Source: Shewanella benthica KT99
Lineage (GTDB): Bacteria; Pseudomonadota; Gammaproteobacteria; Enterobacterales; Shewanellaceae
Direction: 5' to 3'
DNA length: 64,000 nt
NCBI RefSeq assembly: GCF_000172075.1
Contig: NZ_ABIC01000004.1
Coordinates: 1 to 64,000 of the forward strand
Part shown: one piece after another, positions 8,814-20,351 of the stretch
How the letters are laid out: each line of letters starts with the position of its first letter
Numbering within the stretch: position 1 is the stretch's first letter
Position numbers and translations under genes: made by a program
The notes under the pieces: generated by a model
Seen by the model: the letters and a program-made list of their open reading frames with translations, nothing else
The model's database searches: none
Told to the model about the DNA's origin: nothing

Positions 8814-9941
8814 ATGCGGATCAGTGCTAATTTTGATGGTGGAAACATTGAAGTCATCAATCAAGATAATATTAATGATGTGCAGTTAGCCATTCGCCCG
8901 GACGTTGGTGGAGAATTTTACCAATGGTTCAACTTCCGCCTCGAAGGTGAAGTGGGTAATCGATATCTGCTTAATATTGTCAACGCTGGCTCTGCCTCCT
9001 ATCCCAAAGGATGGGAAAACTATCAAGCCGTAGCCACATACGACAGACAACAATGGTTTAGATTACCCACAGAGTATAAAGATGGTAAATTGACCATAGC
9101 GGTCGATCTCGACTGTGATGTGATTCAAATTGCCTATTTCGCCCCATACAGCTACGAGCGTCATCAAGATCTGCTGGCCGCGGTGCAAATGCATCCGCTC
9201 GTGAGTCTTGAGCATCTGGGTCTGACACTCGATGACAGAGATCTGACCTTGATCAAGGTGGGTGATGGCGATGAGTCGAAGGTCAATATCTGGATCACCG
9301 CTCGTCAGCATCCGGGTGAGACGATGGCCGAATGGTTGGTAGAAGGCTTTATCAATAATCTGCTCGACGGTGATTGTGCCAATGCAAAGGCATTATTAGA
9401 CAAGGCAAATTTCTATATCGTGCCTAATATGAATCCGGACGGTTCGGTGAGGGGCCACTTGAGAACCAATGCTGCTGGCGTTAATCTTAATCGTGAATGG
9501 CTCAGCCCGTCTCTCGAGAAGAGCCCGGAAGTATTCCATGTCACCAATAAGATGAAAGAGACAGGCGTGGATCTGTTTTATGATGTTCATGGTGATGAAG
9601 GCCTGCCTTTCGTCTTCCTTGCCGGTTGTGAAGGTGTGCCTTGTTATAATGATAAGATGGCCGCATTGCAGCAGAAATTTGTCCAAGCACTCAAGTTAAC
9701 CAGCGCCGATTTCCAAACTGAGTTTGGTTACGACAAAGACGAGCCTGGCAAGGCCAATCTAACCGTGGCCTCTAACTGGGTCGCCGAAACATTCCAATGT
9801 TTGTCTAATACATTGGAGATGCCATTTAAAGATAATGATAATTTAGCCGACCCTATGTCGGGATGGTCTCCTGAGCGCTCAATCTACCTAGGTGAAGCCT
9901 CACTCACGGCGATGTTAGCCGTAGTTGACGAACTTCGCTAG
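8814..9941 (+). CDS. M14-family zinc carboxypeptidase (cytosolic-carboxypeptidase-like)
   Basis: A 375-residue protein with no signal peptide, so cytoplasmic. An N-terminal beta-rich domain (about 1-110) precedes the M14 peptidase domain. Zinc ligands are His166 and Glu169 in RQHPGETMAEW and His259 in YDVHGDEG. The substrate-binding NPDG and NLNREW patterns are also present. The layout matches bacterial relatives of eukaryotic cytosolic carboxypeptidases (AGBL type). The natural substrate is unknown. I chose the ATG at 8814 because AAAGGAAG lies at good spacing before it; an ATG at 8778 would add 12 poorly conserved-looking residues. Confidence 0.85.
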   Translation: MRISANFDGGNIEVINQDNINDVQLAIRPDVGGEFYQWFNFRLEGEVGNRYLLNIVNAGSASYPKGWENYQAVATYDRQQWFRLPTEYKDGKLTIAVDLDCDVIQIAYFAPYSYERHQDLLAAVQMHPLVSLEHLGLTLDDRDLTLIKVGDGDESKVNIWITARQHPGETMAEWLVEGFINNLLDGDCANAKALLDKANFYIVPNMNPDGSVRGHLRTNAAGVNLNREWLSPSLEKSPEVFHVTNKMKETGVDLFYDVHGDEGLPFVFLAGCEGVPCYNDKMAALQQKFVQALKLTSADFQTEFGYDKDEPGKANLTVASNWVAETFQCLSNTLEMPFKDNDNLADPMSGWSPERSIYLGEASLTAMLAVVDELR

Positions 9942-9968
9942 TTCACTAATCATAATTTTGAGGTAGCG

Positions 9969-10286
9969 ATGGCACTAATTGAATGTCCAAGTTGTCAGCA
10001 ACGGATCTCGAGTAAGGTGACTAGATGCCGCTTCTGCAATGCAGATCTAAGCGGTAATACTGACTCATTGACCACCATCAGTCATATTAAACGTTCGAAT
10101 CAGCTGATGAACCACAGCATGTTGTCCATGACCTTGTTTATCGCGGGAGTGGTGATCTGGTTTTGGGGAGGGGAGCCTGCCCAAGGGATTCGATCTTACA
10201 TCGCCGGTGGGTGCTTTGTGTTGGGCTTTGTGGGCTACATGATCACTCGCATGAGAATGGTATTGCATAAACGGAAAAGTGTATGA
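9969..10286 (+). CDS. Small zinc-ribbon membrane protein, unknown function
   Basis: A 105-aa protein. It begins with a zinc ribbon (CPSCQQ...CRFCN; Cys7, Cys10, Cys22 and Cys25 approximately), then has two hydrophobic helices (about 51-67 and 74-90). It overlaps the next gene by four bases (ATGA), so the two are probably translated together. I do not recognise a function. Confidence 0.75.
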   Translation: MALIECPSCQQRISSKVTRCRFCNADLSGNTDSLTTISHIKRSNQLMNHSMLSMTLFIAGVVIWFWGGEPAQGIRSYIAGGCFVLGFVGYMITRMRMVLHKRKSV

Positions 10287-10564
10287 CAGATATAAATAAG
10301 ATGATCGATGAGATGCCCCATGTCGTCTATGAGAGACTCGTCAGCGGCGTAGAGTTGGGAAAGTGGCAAGACGGCACCGCCTTGTCACCAGCCCAGCGTG
10401 ACTCGACGCTACAGTTGGTGATGCTGTATCAAGCGAGACGATTGAACCAAACGGATCATTTAACGGTGAGTTCTGCCGGGCAGCTCAATGAACTATCTAA
10501 GTCTCAGTTGAAGAAGCAGTTCAAGGGGGAGTCCATCGCCGAGTTTAAAGAGAAAGACCTTTAA
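10283..10564 (+). CDS. yeaC: DUF1315 family protein YeaC
   Basis: A 93-residue protein matching the DUF1315/YeaC pattern, with Y-E/Q-R-L, VELGKW-DG-AL and LQLVMLYQAR segments in the same order as E. coli YeaC. Its function is unknown. In E. coli yeaC lies close to ansA and sppA, and the same three genes are neighbours here, with yeaC convergent to ansA. That synteny supports the call. Confidence 0.85.
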   Translation: MTDINKMIDEMPHVVYERLVSGVELGKWQDGTALSPAQRDSTLQLVMLYQARRLNQTDHLTVSSAGQLNELSKSQLKKQFKGESIAEFKEKDL

Positions 10565-10568
10565 TCGA

Positions 10569-10612
10569 AAAGATCCTAGGAACCAGTATCTAGCTCCTAG
10601 GATCTTTTTTAA
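10569..10612. terminator. Bidirectional terminator between yeaC and ansA
   Basis: Stem AGATCCTAGGA/TCCTAGGATCT with an A run before and a T run after it. It serves both convergent genes; the ansA stop codon lies in its edge. Confidence 0.85.
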
Positions 10613-11622
10613 TCTTCGCTCAGCTCACCAACCAGATCCTGCTGCATAGCCTCTCTCACTTGCGTAGGAGACATAGGCTTAGACAGGAGATAGTGTAGCT
10701 TAGTCAAGGCGGCTTCCGTCGTCATATCTGCACCACTGATCACACCCGCCTCTTGCAGGGCATTGCCCGTGGCATAGCCCGACATATTGACCTTGCCCTG
10801 TAGACATTGGGTGAGATTAACCAAGACTATCCCACGTTGACTCGCTTGTGACAGCACCTTAAGCAGCGCTGGATTTTGAGGAGCGTTACCGACCCCATAG
10901 GTGAGTAAGATCAGTGCTTTGACCGGTTGCTGTAAGATGTTTTCTATGATGTCGGTGGTGATGCCCGGATAGAGTGTCACCACGCCTATTGGTTGGGGAC
11001 TGATGGTGGCGACATTTAAAGGCTTATCCGACGGCTCAGCTATTTTTCCGGCCTTCATGTGGATCTTGATGCCTGCTTCGAGTAATAAGGGAAAGTTAGG
11101 TGAGGCGAAGGCGCCGAACCCATCGGCGTGAGTCTTGGTCGTCCTGTTTCCCCGAAATAGCTTGTTATTAAAGAATAGACACACTTCAGCGACCGGATAA
11201 TTGGCGGCAATGTAGAGTGAATTTAACAGGTTGGTTTGACCATCGGATCTGAGCTGGGCGAGAGGGATCTGAGAACCCGTGACAATCACAGGTTTCGAGA
11301 GATCTTGTAACATGAAAGACAAGGCCGAAGCGGTGAAGGCCATGGTATCTGTGCCGTGTAAAATCACGAAGCCATCATACTTGTCGTAGTTTAGCTTAAT
11401 ATCATCGGCGATCATCTGCCAATCTGTCGGCGCCATATCAGACGAATCTATCAGTGGACAATATTCCTGGATCACGAATTCCGGCATATCCTCATGATAG
11501 AACTCAGGCATGGCCTTGACACAATCGGTGAGAAAATCTGCGACAGGGGCGAAGCCATGAGAGGTCTTTTGCATGCCTATGGTGCCGCCTGTATAGGCAA
11601 CATATATGGAACGTTTGGTCAT
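10609..11622 (-). CDS. ansA: L-asparaginase, type I (cytoplasmic)
   Basis: Hydrolyses L-asparagine to aspartate and ammonia. The protein is 337 aa from the ATG at 11622, matching E. coli AnsA in length and almost collinear with it. Catalytic residues visible are Thr14 (YTGGTIG), Thr91-Asp92 (HGTDTM) and Lys163 (NRTTKTHADG). There is no signal peptide, so it is the cytoplasmic enzyme. A TTG start 20 codons upstream would add a tail not seen in the family. It lies downstream of sppA in the same direction but is separated from it by a terminator and a MITE-like hairpin, so it probably has its own promoter. Confidence 0.93.
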   Translation of the reverse strand: MTKRSIYVAYTGGTIGMQKTSHGFAPVADFLTDCVKAMPEFYHEDMPEFVIQEYCPLIDSSDMAPTDWQMIADDIKLNYDKYDGFVILHGTDTMAFTASALSFMLQDLSKPVIVTGSQIPLAQLRSDGQTNLLNSLYIAANYPVAEVCLFFNNKLFRGNRTTKTHADGFGAFASPNFPLLLEAGIKIHMKAGKIAEPSDKPLNVATISPQPIGVVTLYPGITTDIIENILQQPVKALILLTYGVGNAPQNPALLKVLSQASQRGIVLVNLTQCLQGKVNMSGYATGNALQEAGVISGADMTTEAALTKLHYLLSKPMSPTQVREAMQQDLVGELSED

Positions 11623-11721
11623 TGTTTTATTCAGATCGACGCTATTTGGCTGAAGTATACTTGCTTGCTGAGCTTCACCCAATGGTTTCCGCTATTTAAA
11701 TTGGTATCTGTATCGGGGCAA

Positions 11722-11758
11722 ACAAAAAACCCGAGCAGGCAGAGCCTGATCGGGTTTG
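11722..11758 (-). terminator. Rho-independent terminator downstream of sppA
   Basis: On the minus strand the stem AACCCGATCAGGC/GCCTGCTCGGGTT is followed by six T residues. It lies between the sppA stop and the ansA start. Confidence 0.8.
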
Positions 11759-11779
11759 TGTTTGTTGAACAGCCTGTGG

Positions 11780-11840
11780 TTATACCATTCCGAGTAAGTA
11801 TCTGAACTGACCAGATACTTATATGTATAGAATGGTATTA
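11780..11840. mobile_element. Short hairpin derivative of the MITE-like element
   Basis: The 61-bp segment consists almost only of the two terminal repeats of the 5462-5794 element back to back: TATACCATTCCGAGTAAGTA on one side, and CCAGATACTTATA then GAATGGTATTA on the other. Read on the minus strand, the left-end sequence runs into the right-end sequence at a shared TCAGA, so it looks like an internal deletion product. Confidence 0.75.
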
Positions 11841-11858
11841 GACTCTGTCACTCTGAGA

Positions 11859-13709
11859 TCATAGCGTACAGTTATCGCAGAACAGGTACATGCCGTTAGG
11901 ATCATCGAAGCTATTGAACTCTTCAATCACACCGGACCACTGGGTCAGCACTTGTTCTATGATTGAATTACCCATACTGCTTTGGGGCAAGTAAGCGGCG
12001 GCCGATGCGAACATCTCCTGGATGAATAGCTCTTTTGGGCTCAATTCCTGTTCTATTATTTGACTATCGAACTCTGCTAAGTCAGCCATTTCAGCCGCCT
12101 TGGCAACGGCATCGTCCAGATCGCCAAGCTCATCGATAAGTCCTAACTCGAGTGCCTTACGGCCGGACCACACTCGTCCCTGGGCGATGGCATCGACATC
12201 CTCCAGACTCATGTCGCGCTCTTTAGCGACCAGAGAGATGAAGTCATGGTATCCACGTTCGATATGACGTTGAATCACGCTCTTAATCTCAGGGGTTAAG
12301 CCTTTGGCCACAGAAATGCCCGCCCACTGTGAGGTGGCGACACCATCTGTGTGTATGCCTAAGCTAGAGAGTGAATCTTCGAAGGTGGTGATCATACCGA
12401 AGATGCCGATGGAGCCCGTGAGTGTGGTGGGTGTGGCGTAGATGTAGTCGGCGCTCGCCGAGATCCAGTATCCACCGGAAGCGGCATAGCTGCCCATGCT
12501 CACGACGACAGGTTTACCGGCAGTCTTGAGTGCCAGCACTTCTTGACGGATTTGCTCAGAGGCAAAGGCACTGCCGCCTGGGCTGTCTACGCGCAGCACA
12601 ACGGCCTTGATCTTATCATCAAATCTGGCCTTGCGAAGCAGCTGGGAGGTGCTCTCACCACCAATCTGACCGGCGGGTTGATTACCGTTGAGTATGGTGC
12701 CTTTCGCCACTATGATGCCGACGGTATCCTCGATGAAGAGATCAGCTTGAGTCGACATGAGCGATTGATAGTCATACAAGCTTACCTGCTTATAGCTGTT
12801 GCCTTCTGCGGCTTTACCTACAGTGTCTATCATTTCGAGTCTGAAGGCTTCTGCAGAGGCTAATTCGTCTACCCAATGCATGTTGATGGCCATATCTGCC
12901 GATTTACCATCGGCCTTATCTAGCTCACGCAGGTAATCTTCTGCATCGAGCACCAGCTGCTCTGGCTTGATGTCGCGGTTGCTTGACACTGTGGCTGCAT
13001 AACTGGCCCAGATATCATTGAGTAATTCAATGTTGGCTTCTTTAGCGGCCGGAGACATATCGTCGCGAATATAAGGCTCGACTGCTGACTTGAAGGTACC
13101 GACACGGAAAACATGCGCATTAATTTTAAGCTTATCTAATGCAGATTTATAGTACTGACGGTAGCGACTCAAGCCGTTTAATTCCACACTTCCCTGTGGG
13201 TTAAGATAGATGGTGTCGGCGAAGCTGGCTAAGAAGTATTGATTCTGTCCGTACCAATTGGCTGTTGCCAGTATAGGTTTGCCCGTTGCTTTAAAGCGGG
13301 TCAGGGCATCACCAATAGATTGAAGTTTACTGATCCCAGTCCATCTGAGGTGACCTATGTCTAATACGATAGCAGAGATACGCTCATCGGCGGCGGCATT
13401 ATCGATGACATTGAGGATATCGGCGAGTAATATTTCACCGTTACCATGGCTATTTTTGCTGCTTTTCATGGCCGCTTCGATGGGATCGACTTGACGCTTT
13501 TGTTCAACTATTGAACCGGCTAAGTCCAGAACCAAGGCTGAGCCTGATTCAAGCTGAACATCATCATCGATACCGACAGCGACAGCGACGATAATGATGG
13601 CGAGGAAGCCGAAAAATAACAGGTTAAGCACCAGCTTTCTAAATCCGTTGATACTTTTCCAGATTAGCTGAAATATTCTTTTAATTAATGAGGGTTTAGC
13701 GGACATCAT
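11859..13709 (-). CDS. sppA: Signal peptide peptidase SppA, 67K type
   Basis: Inner-membrane serine protease that degrades signal peptides after their release. The protein is 616 aa with an N-terminal membrane anchor (about 28-48) and two tandem S49 domains, as in E. coli SppA. The catalytic Lys207 (VGTFKSAVEPY) lies in the first half and the nucleophile Ser411 (SYAASGGYW) in the second, the known Ser/Lys dyad arrangement. The C-terminus ends in a CDNC pattern. Two adjacent ATG codons can start it. It is divergent from fadH. Confidence 0.93.
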   Translation of the reverse strand: MMSAKPSLIKRIFQLIWKSINGFRKLVLNLLFFGFLAIIIVAVAVGIDDDVQLESGSALVLDLAGSIVEQKRQVDPIEAAMKSSKNSHGNGEILLADILNVIDNAAADERISAIVLDIGHLRWTGISKLQSIGDALTRFKATGKPILATANWYGQNQYFLASFADTIYLNPQGSVELNGLSRYRQYYKSALDKLKINAHVFRVGTFKSAVEPYIRDDMSPAAKEANIELLNDIWASYAATVSSNRDIKPEQLVLDAEDYLRELDKADGKSADMAINMHWVDELASAEAFRLEMIDTVGKAAEGNSYKQVSLYDYQSLMSTQADLFIEDTVGIIVAKGTILNGNQPAGQIGGESTSQLLRKARFDDKIKAVVLRVDSPGGSAFASEQIRQEVLALKTAGKPVVVSMGSYAASGGYWISASADYIYATPTTLTGSIGIFGMITTFEDSLSSLGIHTDGVATSQWAGISVAKGLTPEIKSVIQRHIERGYHDFISLVAKERDMSLEDVDAIAQGRVWSGRKALELGLIDELGDLDDAVAKAAEMADLAEFDSQIIEQELSPKELFIQEMFASAAAYLPQSSMGNSIIEQVLTQWSGVIEEFNSFDDPNGMYLFCDNCTL

Positions 13710-13841
13710 CCATTCCTTAATTACTTCAATATCACTATGCTAACTGAAAAAATGCCAATTGGGTTAATTGAATTGTAAAGGGATCTGATAAAACCTAGCT
13801 GGCGCTAGAGTTGAGCTGAGGAGAAACAAGAGGTATGCTGA

Positions 13842-13860
13842 TTTAAATCACTTGTTTTAA
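13842..13860. promoter_or_regulatory. Palindromic operator-like site upstream of fadH
   Basis: TTTAAATCACTTGTTTTAA lies 12 bases before the fadH start. Sixteen of its 19 bases agree with the reverse complement of a site upstream of the acyl-CoA dehydrogenase gene (36078-36096). The half-sites read TTnAAAnCA and TGTTTTAA. A fatty-acid regulator of the PsrA/FadR kind is a reasonable guess. Confidence 0.45.
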
Positions 13861-13872
13861 AAGGATGTTTGA

Positions 13873-15900
<2,028 letters not shown>

Positions 15901-15933
15901 TAATCGCTGTAAAACTGGTTTCAAACTGGTGAT

Positions 15934-15975
15934 TAAAGCCTGATAGAGATGTATTGATTCTATCAGGCTTTTTTG
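15934..15975 (+). terminator. Rho-independent terminator of fadH
   Basis: AAGCCTGATAGA / TCTATCAGGCTT stem with loop GATGTATTGAT and T run TTTTTT. Confidence 0.88.
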
Positions 15976-16052
15976 TGTCTAACATGGTTTGTATTTAGAT
16001 GATCACAGTGGCTGATATTGGGATTGGAGCTCTATATTGTCGCCTAACGAGA

Positions 16053-16427
16053 TTAGGCTTTGGTTTGGTCTAGGGCGATCACCGCGGTTGTTATGCCTGA
16101 GCGAGTCACGACATCTGCGCCTTCTGGTGACAGATTAAGGTCTAAGTCGCTAGCGGGAGTACAACAACAGGGCAGACATTCATCGGCTTTGAGTGCGAAT
16201 AAGGGCTGAGTATGGTAGGTCACGCTGCCGCTGATAATTTGGGTCTTACAGGCGCCGCAATAACCATTACGGCACTCTGAGAAGACCTGAACTTGCTTAT
16301 GCTCCAGTGCGATCAAGAGGCTAGGGTGCTGCTGATTAAACAGCAGCACTGGCTGACCATAGAGACTGACGATGGGGGCTTTTTTTACCGTCTTATTAAA
16401 GGTCAAAGTCTGCAAATTCACTTTCAT
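16053..16427 (-). CDS. yfaE: 2Fe-2S ferredoxin YfaE, ribonucleotide reductase maintenance
   Basis: A plant-type ferredoxin, about 124 aa, with the cluster motif CRNGYCGAC (Cys52, Cys57, Cys60) and a later Cys in CLPCCC (about 84-89). In E. coli YfaE reduces NrdB iron to rebuild the diferric-tyrosyl radical; the same role is likely here because the gene overlaps the 3' end of nrdB. The start is uncertain: the ATG at 16427 lies inside nrdB, and a GTG six bases later is possible. Even so the protein is longer than the 84-aa E. coli form at the N-terminus. Confidence 0.85.
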   Translation of the reverse strand: MKVNLQTLTFNKTVKKAPIVSLYGQPVLLFNQQHPSLLIALEHKQVQVFSECRNGYCGACKTQIISGSVTYHTQPLFALKADECLPCCCTPASDLDLNLSPEGADVVTRSGITTAVIALDQTKA

Positions 16428-17526
16428 CGATAGAGGCATCGATTTGACCCACAAGGTAAGAGGACACTTCTACTTCTTGTGGCGCGACTTGAACCGCATC
16501 ACTCTCTAACCAGTTCTTCATCCAAGGCAGTGGGTTGGTGATCTCGTCATAGTGAGGTGTCAGATTAACCGACTTCATGCGCTCATTGGTAATGTACTCG
16601 ACATATTGACACAAGATTGCTTCGTTAAGACCGATCATGGAGCCATCTTTAAACAGGTATTGGGCCCATTCTTTCTCTTGCTCGGCGGCTTTGACGAAAA
16701 TGTCATAGGCTAGCTGCTCACACTCTTCGGCTATCTCACCCATTTCCGGGTCATCAACGCCGGCGCGCATTATCTTGAGGATATGTTGCGTGCTGTTAAG
16801 GTGCAGTGCCTCATCTCTGGCGATAAGACGGATAATCTTAGCGTTGCCTTCCATGACATTACGCTCGGCGAATGCGAAAGAGCAAGCGAAGCTCACGTAG
16901 AAACGAATCGCTTCTAACACGTTGACTGACACCATACACAGATAGAGTGACTTCTTGATCGTACGCTGTGTGACCAGCAGCTCTTTACCGTTTACGATGT
17001 GTGTGCCTTCACCGTGAAGGTGAAAGGCTTGGGTGAGCAGAATTAAGTCATCATAGTACTGGGCAATATCTGTCGCACGCTTGAGGATCTCTTCATTTTT
17101 AACTATGTCATCAAAAATGATAGAAGGGTCGTTGACAATATTACGTATGATATGGGTGTAAGAGCGAGAATGTATGGTCTCGGAGAAAGACCAGGTTTCA
17201 ATCCATGTTTCCAGTTCAGGTAGCGACACCAGAGGCAAGAATGCCACATTAGGTGAGCGGCCCTGAATCGAGTCGAGCAAGGTTTGATATTTCAGATTGG
17301 AGATGAAAATATGTTTTTCATGATCAGGAAGTGCGGCGTAATCAATTTTATCTTTACTGACATCGACTTCTTCTGGACGCCAGAAAAAAGACAGCTGTTT
17401 TTCAATCAACTTTTCAAACACTTCATATTTTTGTACGTCGTAACGGGCGACGTTAACCGACTGCCCCATGAACATAGGTTCAAGACAAGCATTATTAGGT
17501 GTTTGACAAAATGTAGAGTAGGCCAT
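16396..17526 (-). CDS. nrdB: Ribonucleotide reductase class Ia, beta subunit
   Basis: Carries the diferric-tyrosyl radical that NrdA uses to make deoxyribonucleotides. The protein is 376 aa (E. coli 376). Iron ligands and radical site are visible: Asp85, Glu116, His119 and radical Tyr123 in ETIHSRSY, and the later EALH motif. The C-terminal tail ending EFADFDL is the NrdA-docking segment. It lies 112 bp after nrdA in the same direction and overlaps yfaE, giving an nrdA-nrdB-yfaE operon. A short palindrome (ATACC-GAT-TGGTAT on the minus strand) lies in the nrdA-nrdB gap. Confidence 0.97.
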   Translation of the reverse strand: MAYSTFCQTPNNACLEPMFMGQSVNVARYDVQKYEVFEKLIEKQLSFFWRPEEVDVSKDKIDYAALPDHEKHIFISNLKYQTLLDSIQGRSPNVAFLPLVSLPELETWIETWSFSETIHSRSYTHIIRNIVNDPSIIFDDIVKNEEILKRATDIAQYYDDLILLTQAFHLHGEGTHIVNGKELLVTQRTIKKSLYLCMVSVNVLEAIRFYVSFACSFAFAERNVMEGNAKIIRLIARDEALHLNSTQHILKIMRAGVDDPEMGEIAEECEQLAYDIFVKAAEQEKEWAQYLFKDGSMIGLNEAILCQYVEYITNERMKSVNLTPHYDEITNPLPWMKNWLESDAVQVAPQEVEVSSYLVGQIDASIDESEFADFDL

Positions 17527-17638
17527 GTTTTCTTCCAGAATAAAGGGGCATCATGCCCCTCATAAATTTAAATATGGACTCAATCATTATATGATGAATC
17601 CAGGTCTCAATCACTGCTGCGTGTTATACCAATCGGTA

Positions 17639-19927
17639 TTATATCTTACACGCGCCGCCTTCACAGTCTTCGTCTTCTTTCTCTACGCTGATGATGCTAT
17701 CCATCTGATCCGAAGCGCCATCACGAGTGTTGTGATAGTAGAGGGTCTTGAGACCGAGTTTGTAGGCATTCAACAGGTCTTTCAATAACACCTGCATGGG
17801 GACCTTGTTACCTTCGAATCGGCCTGGGTCATAGTTAGTGTTTGCCGAGATGGCTTGATCGACAAACTTCTGCATTAAGCCCACGAGTTGCAAGTAGCCA
17901 TCATTATTGGGCATCTGCCAAAGCAGTTCATAGCTATGCTGGTACTTCTCGAAATCCGGCACCACTTGTTTCAGTTGACCATCTTTACTCGACTTAACAC
18001 TGATGAGTCCACGCGGTGGCTCGATACCATTGGTCGCGTTGGAGATCTGCGATGATGTTTCTGATGGCATCAGAGCCGATAAGGTTGAGTTACGCAGTCC
18101 ATGTTTAACTATGTCTTGACGCAGTGTTTCCCAATCCATATGCAATGGCTCATCACATATCTTATCCAGAGAACGCTTGTAGGTATCGATGGGCAGTATA
18201 CCCTTCGAATACGTTGTTTCATGGAATGAGGGGCAGGCACCATGCTCTTTGGCCAAATTCATCGAAGCCTTAAGTAGGTAGTACTGGATGGCTTCGAATG
18301 TTCTATGGGTGATGTTATTCGCCGAACCATCTGAGTAGCGTACACCTTCCTTAGCCAAGTAATAGGCAAAGTTAATCACGCCTATGCCTAAGGTTCGACG
18401 GTTCATCGAAGATTTACGTGCGGCCTTGATCGGGTAATCTTGGTAATCGAGTAAGCTATCTAAGGCTCTCACAGCCAGATCTGCTAAGGGCTCGAGTTCG
18501 GATAGATCTTTGATCGCACCTAAGTTTAAAGCAGACAAGGTACAGAGGGCTATTTCGCCTTCTGGATCATCTATGTTATTGAGTGGCTTAGTCGGCAGTG
18601 CAATCTCAAGACACAGGTTTGACTGTCTGATCGGTGCAACCTTACTGTCAAAAGGACTGTGGGTATTACAATGATCCACATTTTGAATATAGATACGGCC
18701 GGTAGAGGCACGTTCTTGCATCATCAATGAGAATAGCTCTGTCGCCTTAATCTGTGTCTTGCGCACAGAGGCATCGGCCTCATATTGAAGATACAGACGT
18801 TCGAACTCGTCTTGATCTGCAAAAAACGCATCATAAAGCCCAGGTACATCCGATGGGCTAAATAAACTGATCATTCCGCCTTTGATCAGGCGTTGATACA
18901 TGAGTTTGTTCAGCTGGACACCGTAATCCAGATGACGGACACGGTTATCTTCGACACCACGGTTATTCTTCAATACCAGTAGAGATTCGACTTCGAGGTG
19001 CCAGAGAGGGTAGAACAAGGTGGCTGCACCACCACGAACTCCGCCCTGGGAACAAGACTTAACCGCGGTCTGGAAATACTTAAAGAAAGGCAGACAGCCG
19101 GTATGGAATGCCTCACCGCCGCGTATTGGGCTACCTAAGGCTCTAATTCGGCCCGCATTCACACCTATGCCGGCGCGCTGGCTGACATATTTAACGATAG
19201 AAGAGGCCGTCGCATTGATTGAATCTAAGCTATCGCCACATTCGATCAACACACATGAGCTAAATTGGCGCGTGGGAGTACGAACTCCAGCCATGATCGG
19301 TGTTGGCAGTGAAATTTTAAAGGTGGAAACTGCATCATAGAAACGCTTAATGTAGCTTAGGCGTGTCTCTTGCGGATATTTAGCGAACAAACAGGCGGCG
19401 ACTAAGATATAAAGGAATTGCGCACTCTCATATATCTCGTGAGTGACTCGGTTTTGCACCAAGTACTTACCTTCCAGTTGTTTGACTGCCGCATAGGAAA
19501 AACTCATATCACGCCAGTGATCCACATAAGTATCTAAGATGTCGAGTTCTTCGCGGCTGTAATCCTCAAGAATATGTTTGTCATATTTACCTGCCTTGAC
19601 CAGCTTCACAACATGATCATACAGTGCCGGGGGCTCAAACTGGCCAAATGCCTTCTTTCTTAAATGAAAGATGGCTAAGCGTGCAGAAAGGAACTGGTAA
19701 TCTGGTGCTTCTAGTGAGATGAGATCGGCAGCGGCCTTAATAATCGTTTCATGAATAGCTTCGGTAGGTATACCATCGAAAAATTGCAGATGTGATCTGA
19801 GCTCCACTTCCGATACCGAAACATTTTTAAGATCTTTGGCTGCCCAAGTGATCACGCGGTGGATTTTTTCTAGGTCGATGTTCTCGCGCTTGCCACTACG
19901 TTTGGTGACTTTCATATTGCTATTCAT
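17639..19927 (-). CDS. nrdA: Ribonucleotide reductase class Ia, alpha subunit
   Basis: Catalytic subunit reducing ribonucleoside diphosphates. The protein is 762 aa. The N-terminal ATP-cone (KVTKRSGKRENIDLEKI, about 6-95) provides dATP/ATP activity control. The active site NLCLE (Asn/Cys/Glu near 437) and the C-terminal redox pair Cys755/Cys760 (CEGGACKI) are both present. It is first gene of the nrdA-nrdB-yfaE operon; the 424-bp upstream region carries an NrdR box. Confidence 0.97.
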   Translation of the reverse strand: MNSNMKVTKRSGKRENIDLEKIHRVITWAAKDLKNVSVSEVELRSHLQFFDGIPTEAIHETIIKAAADLISLEAPDYQFLSARLAIFHLRKKAFGQFEPPALYDHVVKLVKAGKYDKHILEDYSREELDILDTYVDHWRDMSFSYAAVKQLEGKYLVQNRVTHEIYESAQFLYILVAACLFAKYPQETRLSYIKRFYDAVSTFKISLPTPIMAGVRTPTRQFSSCVLIECGDSLDSINATASSIVKYVSQRAGIGVNAGRIRALGSPIRGGEAFHTGCLPFFKYFQTAVKSCSQGGVRGGAATLFYPLWHLEVESLLVLKNNRGVEDNRVRHLDYGVQLNKLMYQRLIKGGMISLFSPSDVPGLYDAFFADQDEFERLYLQYEADASVRKTQIKATELFSLMMQERASTGRIYIQNVDHCNTHSPFDSKVAPIRQSNLCLEIALPTKPLNNIDDPEGEIALCTLSALNLGAIKDLSELEPLADLAVRALDSLLDYQDYPIKAARKSSMNRRTLGIGVINFAYYLAKEGVRYSDGSANNITHRTFEAIQYYLLKASMNLAKEHGACPSFHETTYSKGILPIDTYKRSLDKICDEPLHMDWETLRQDIVKHGLRNSTLSALMPSETSSQISNATNGIEPPRGLISVKSSKDGQLKQVVPDFEKYQHSYELLWQMPNNDGYLQLVGLMQKFVDQAISANTNYDPGRFEGNKVPMQVLLKDLLNAYKLGLKTLYYHNTRDGASDQMDSIISVEKEDEDCEGGACKI

Positions 19928-20074
19928 TAAAGATAGGCCTTGATAATAATTTTTGAGTATGAGGGATTAACCTCATGCTACGATTTCCTGTATAACAACC
20001 AATTTCAACAGCCTAAATTGGTGATTTCCATGATGAGGAATAAGTCATTACTTGTGTCTCTATTTGTCACTCAC

Positions 20075-20090
20075 ACACAATATATAGTGT
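20075..20090. promoter_or_regulatory. NrdR box upstream of nrdA
   Basis: ACACAATATATAGTGT fits the known 16-bp NrdR consensus (acaCwAtATaTwGtgt). It lies about 150 bp before the nrdA start. A weaker relative (10 of 16 bases the same) begins at 20104, close to the usual three-helical-turn spacing of NrdR pairs. The rest of the 19928-20351 gap holds the gph terminator and no gene I can support. Confidence 0.75.
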
Positions 20091-20278
20091 TTTTAAATTT
20101 CTTAGGTACAAGATAGTGTTGTTTTGGTGATTTTGCAAGTCACAATTATTTCAATAAGCTGTGGTCATCTTGTGGATAACTTGAGGGTAAGGTTTAGGGT
20201 TAGTATTGGCTAACCTTTGAGGTCGGAATTCATTGGCTTTATCCTATTGAGGTGGAATATTGAACGGACGACACATGG

Positions 20279-20313
20279 TGAAAAGATCACCTGATCGATT
20301 GGCGATCTTTTAG
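20279..20313 (-). terminator. Probable terminator of ubiG-gph
   Basis: AAAAGATC / GATCTTTT stem-loop about 40 bp past the gph stop on the minus strand, with a short T run. Confidence 0.55.
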
Positions 20314-20351
20314 TTATTGTGAGTCTTATATGAGCAAGTAATGCCTTAGGG

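Noticed and set aside
17624-17641. Palindrome ATACCGATTGGTAT between nrdA and nrdB
   Set aside because: It is a short sequence of the kind often seen as repeat ends in these bacteria. It has no T run and no second copy nearby to define an element.
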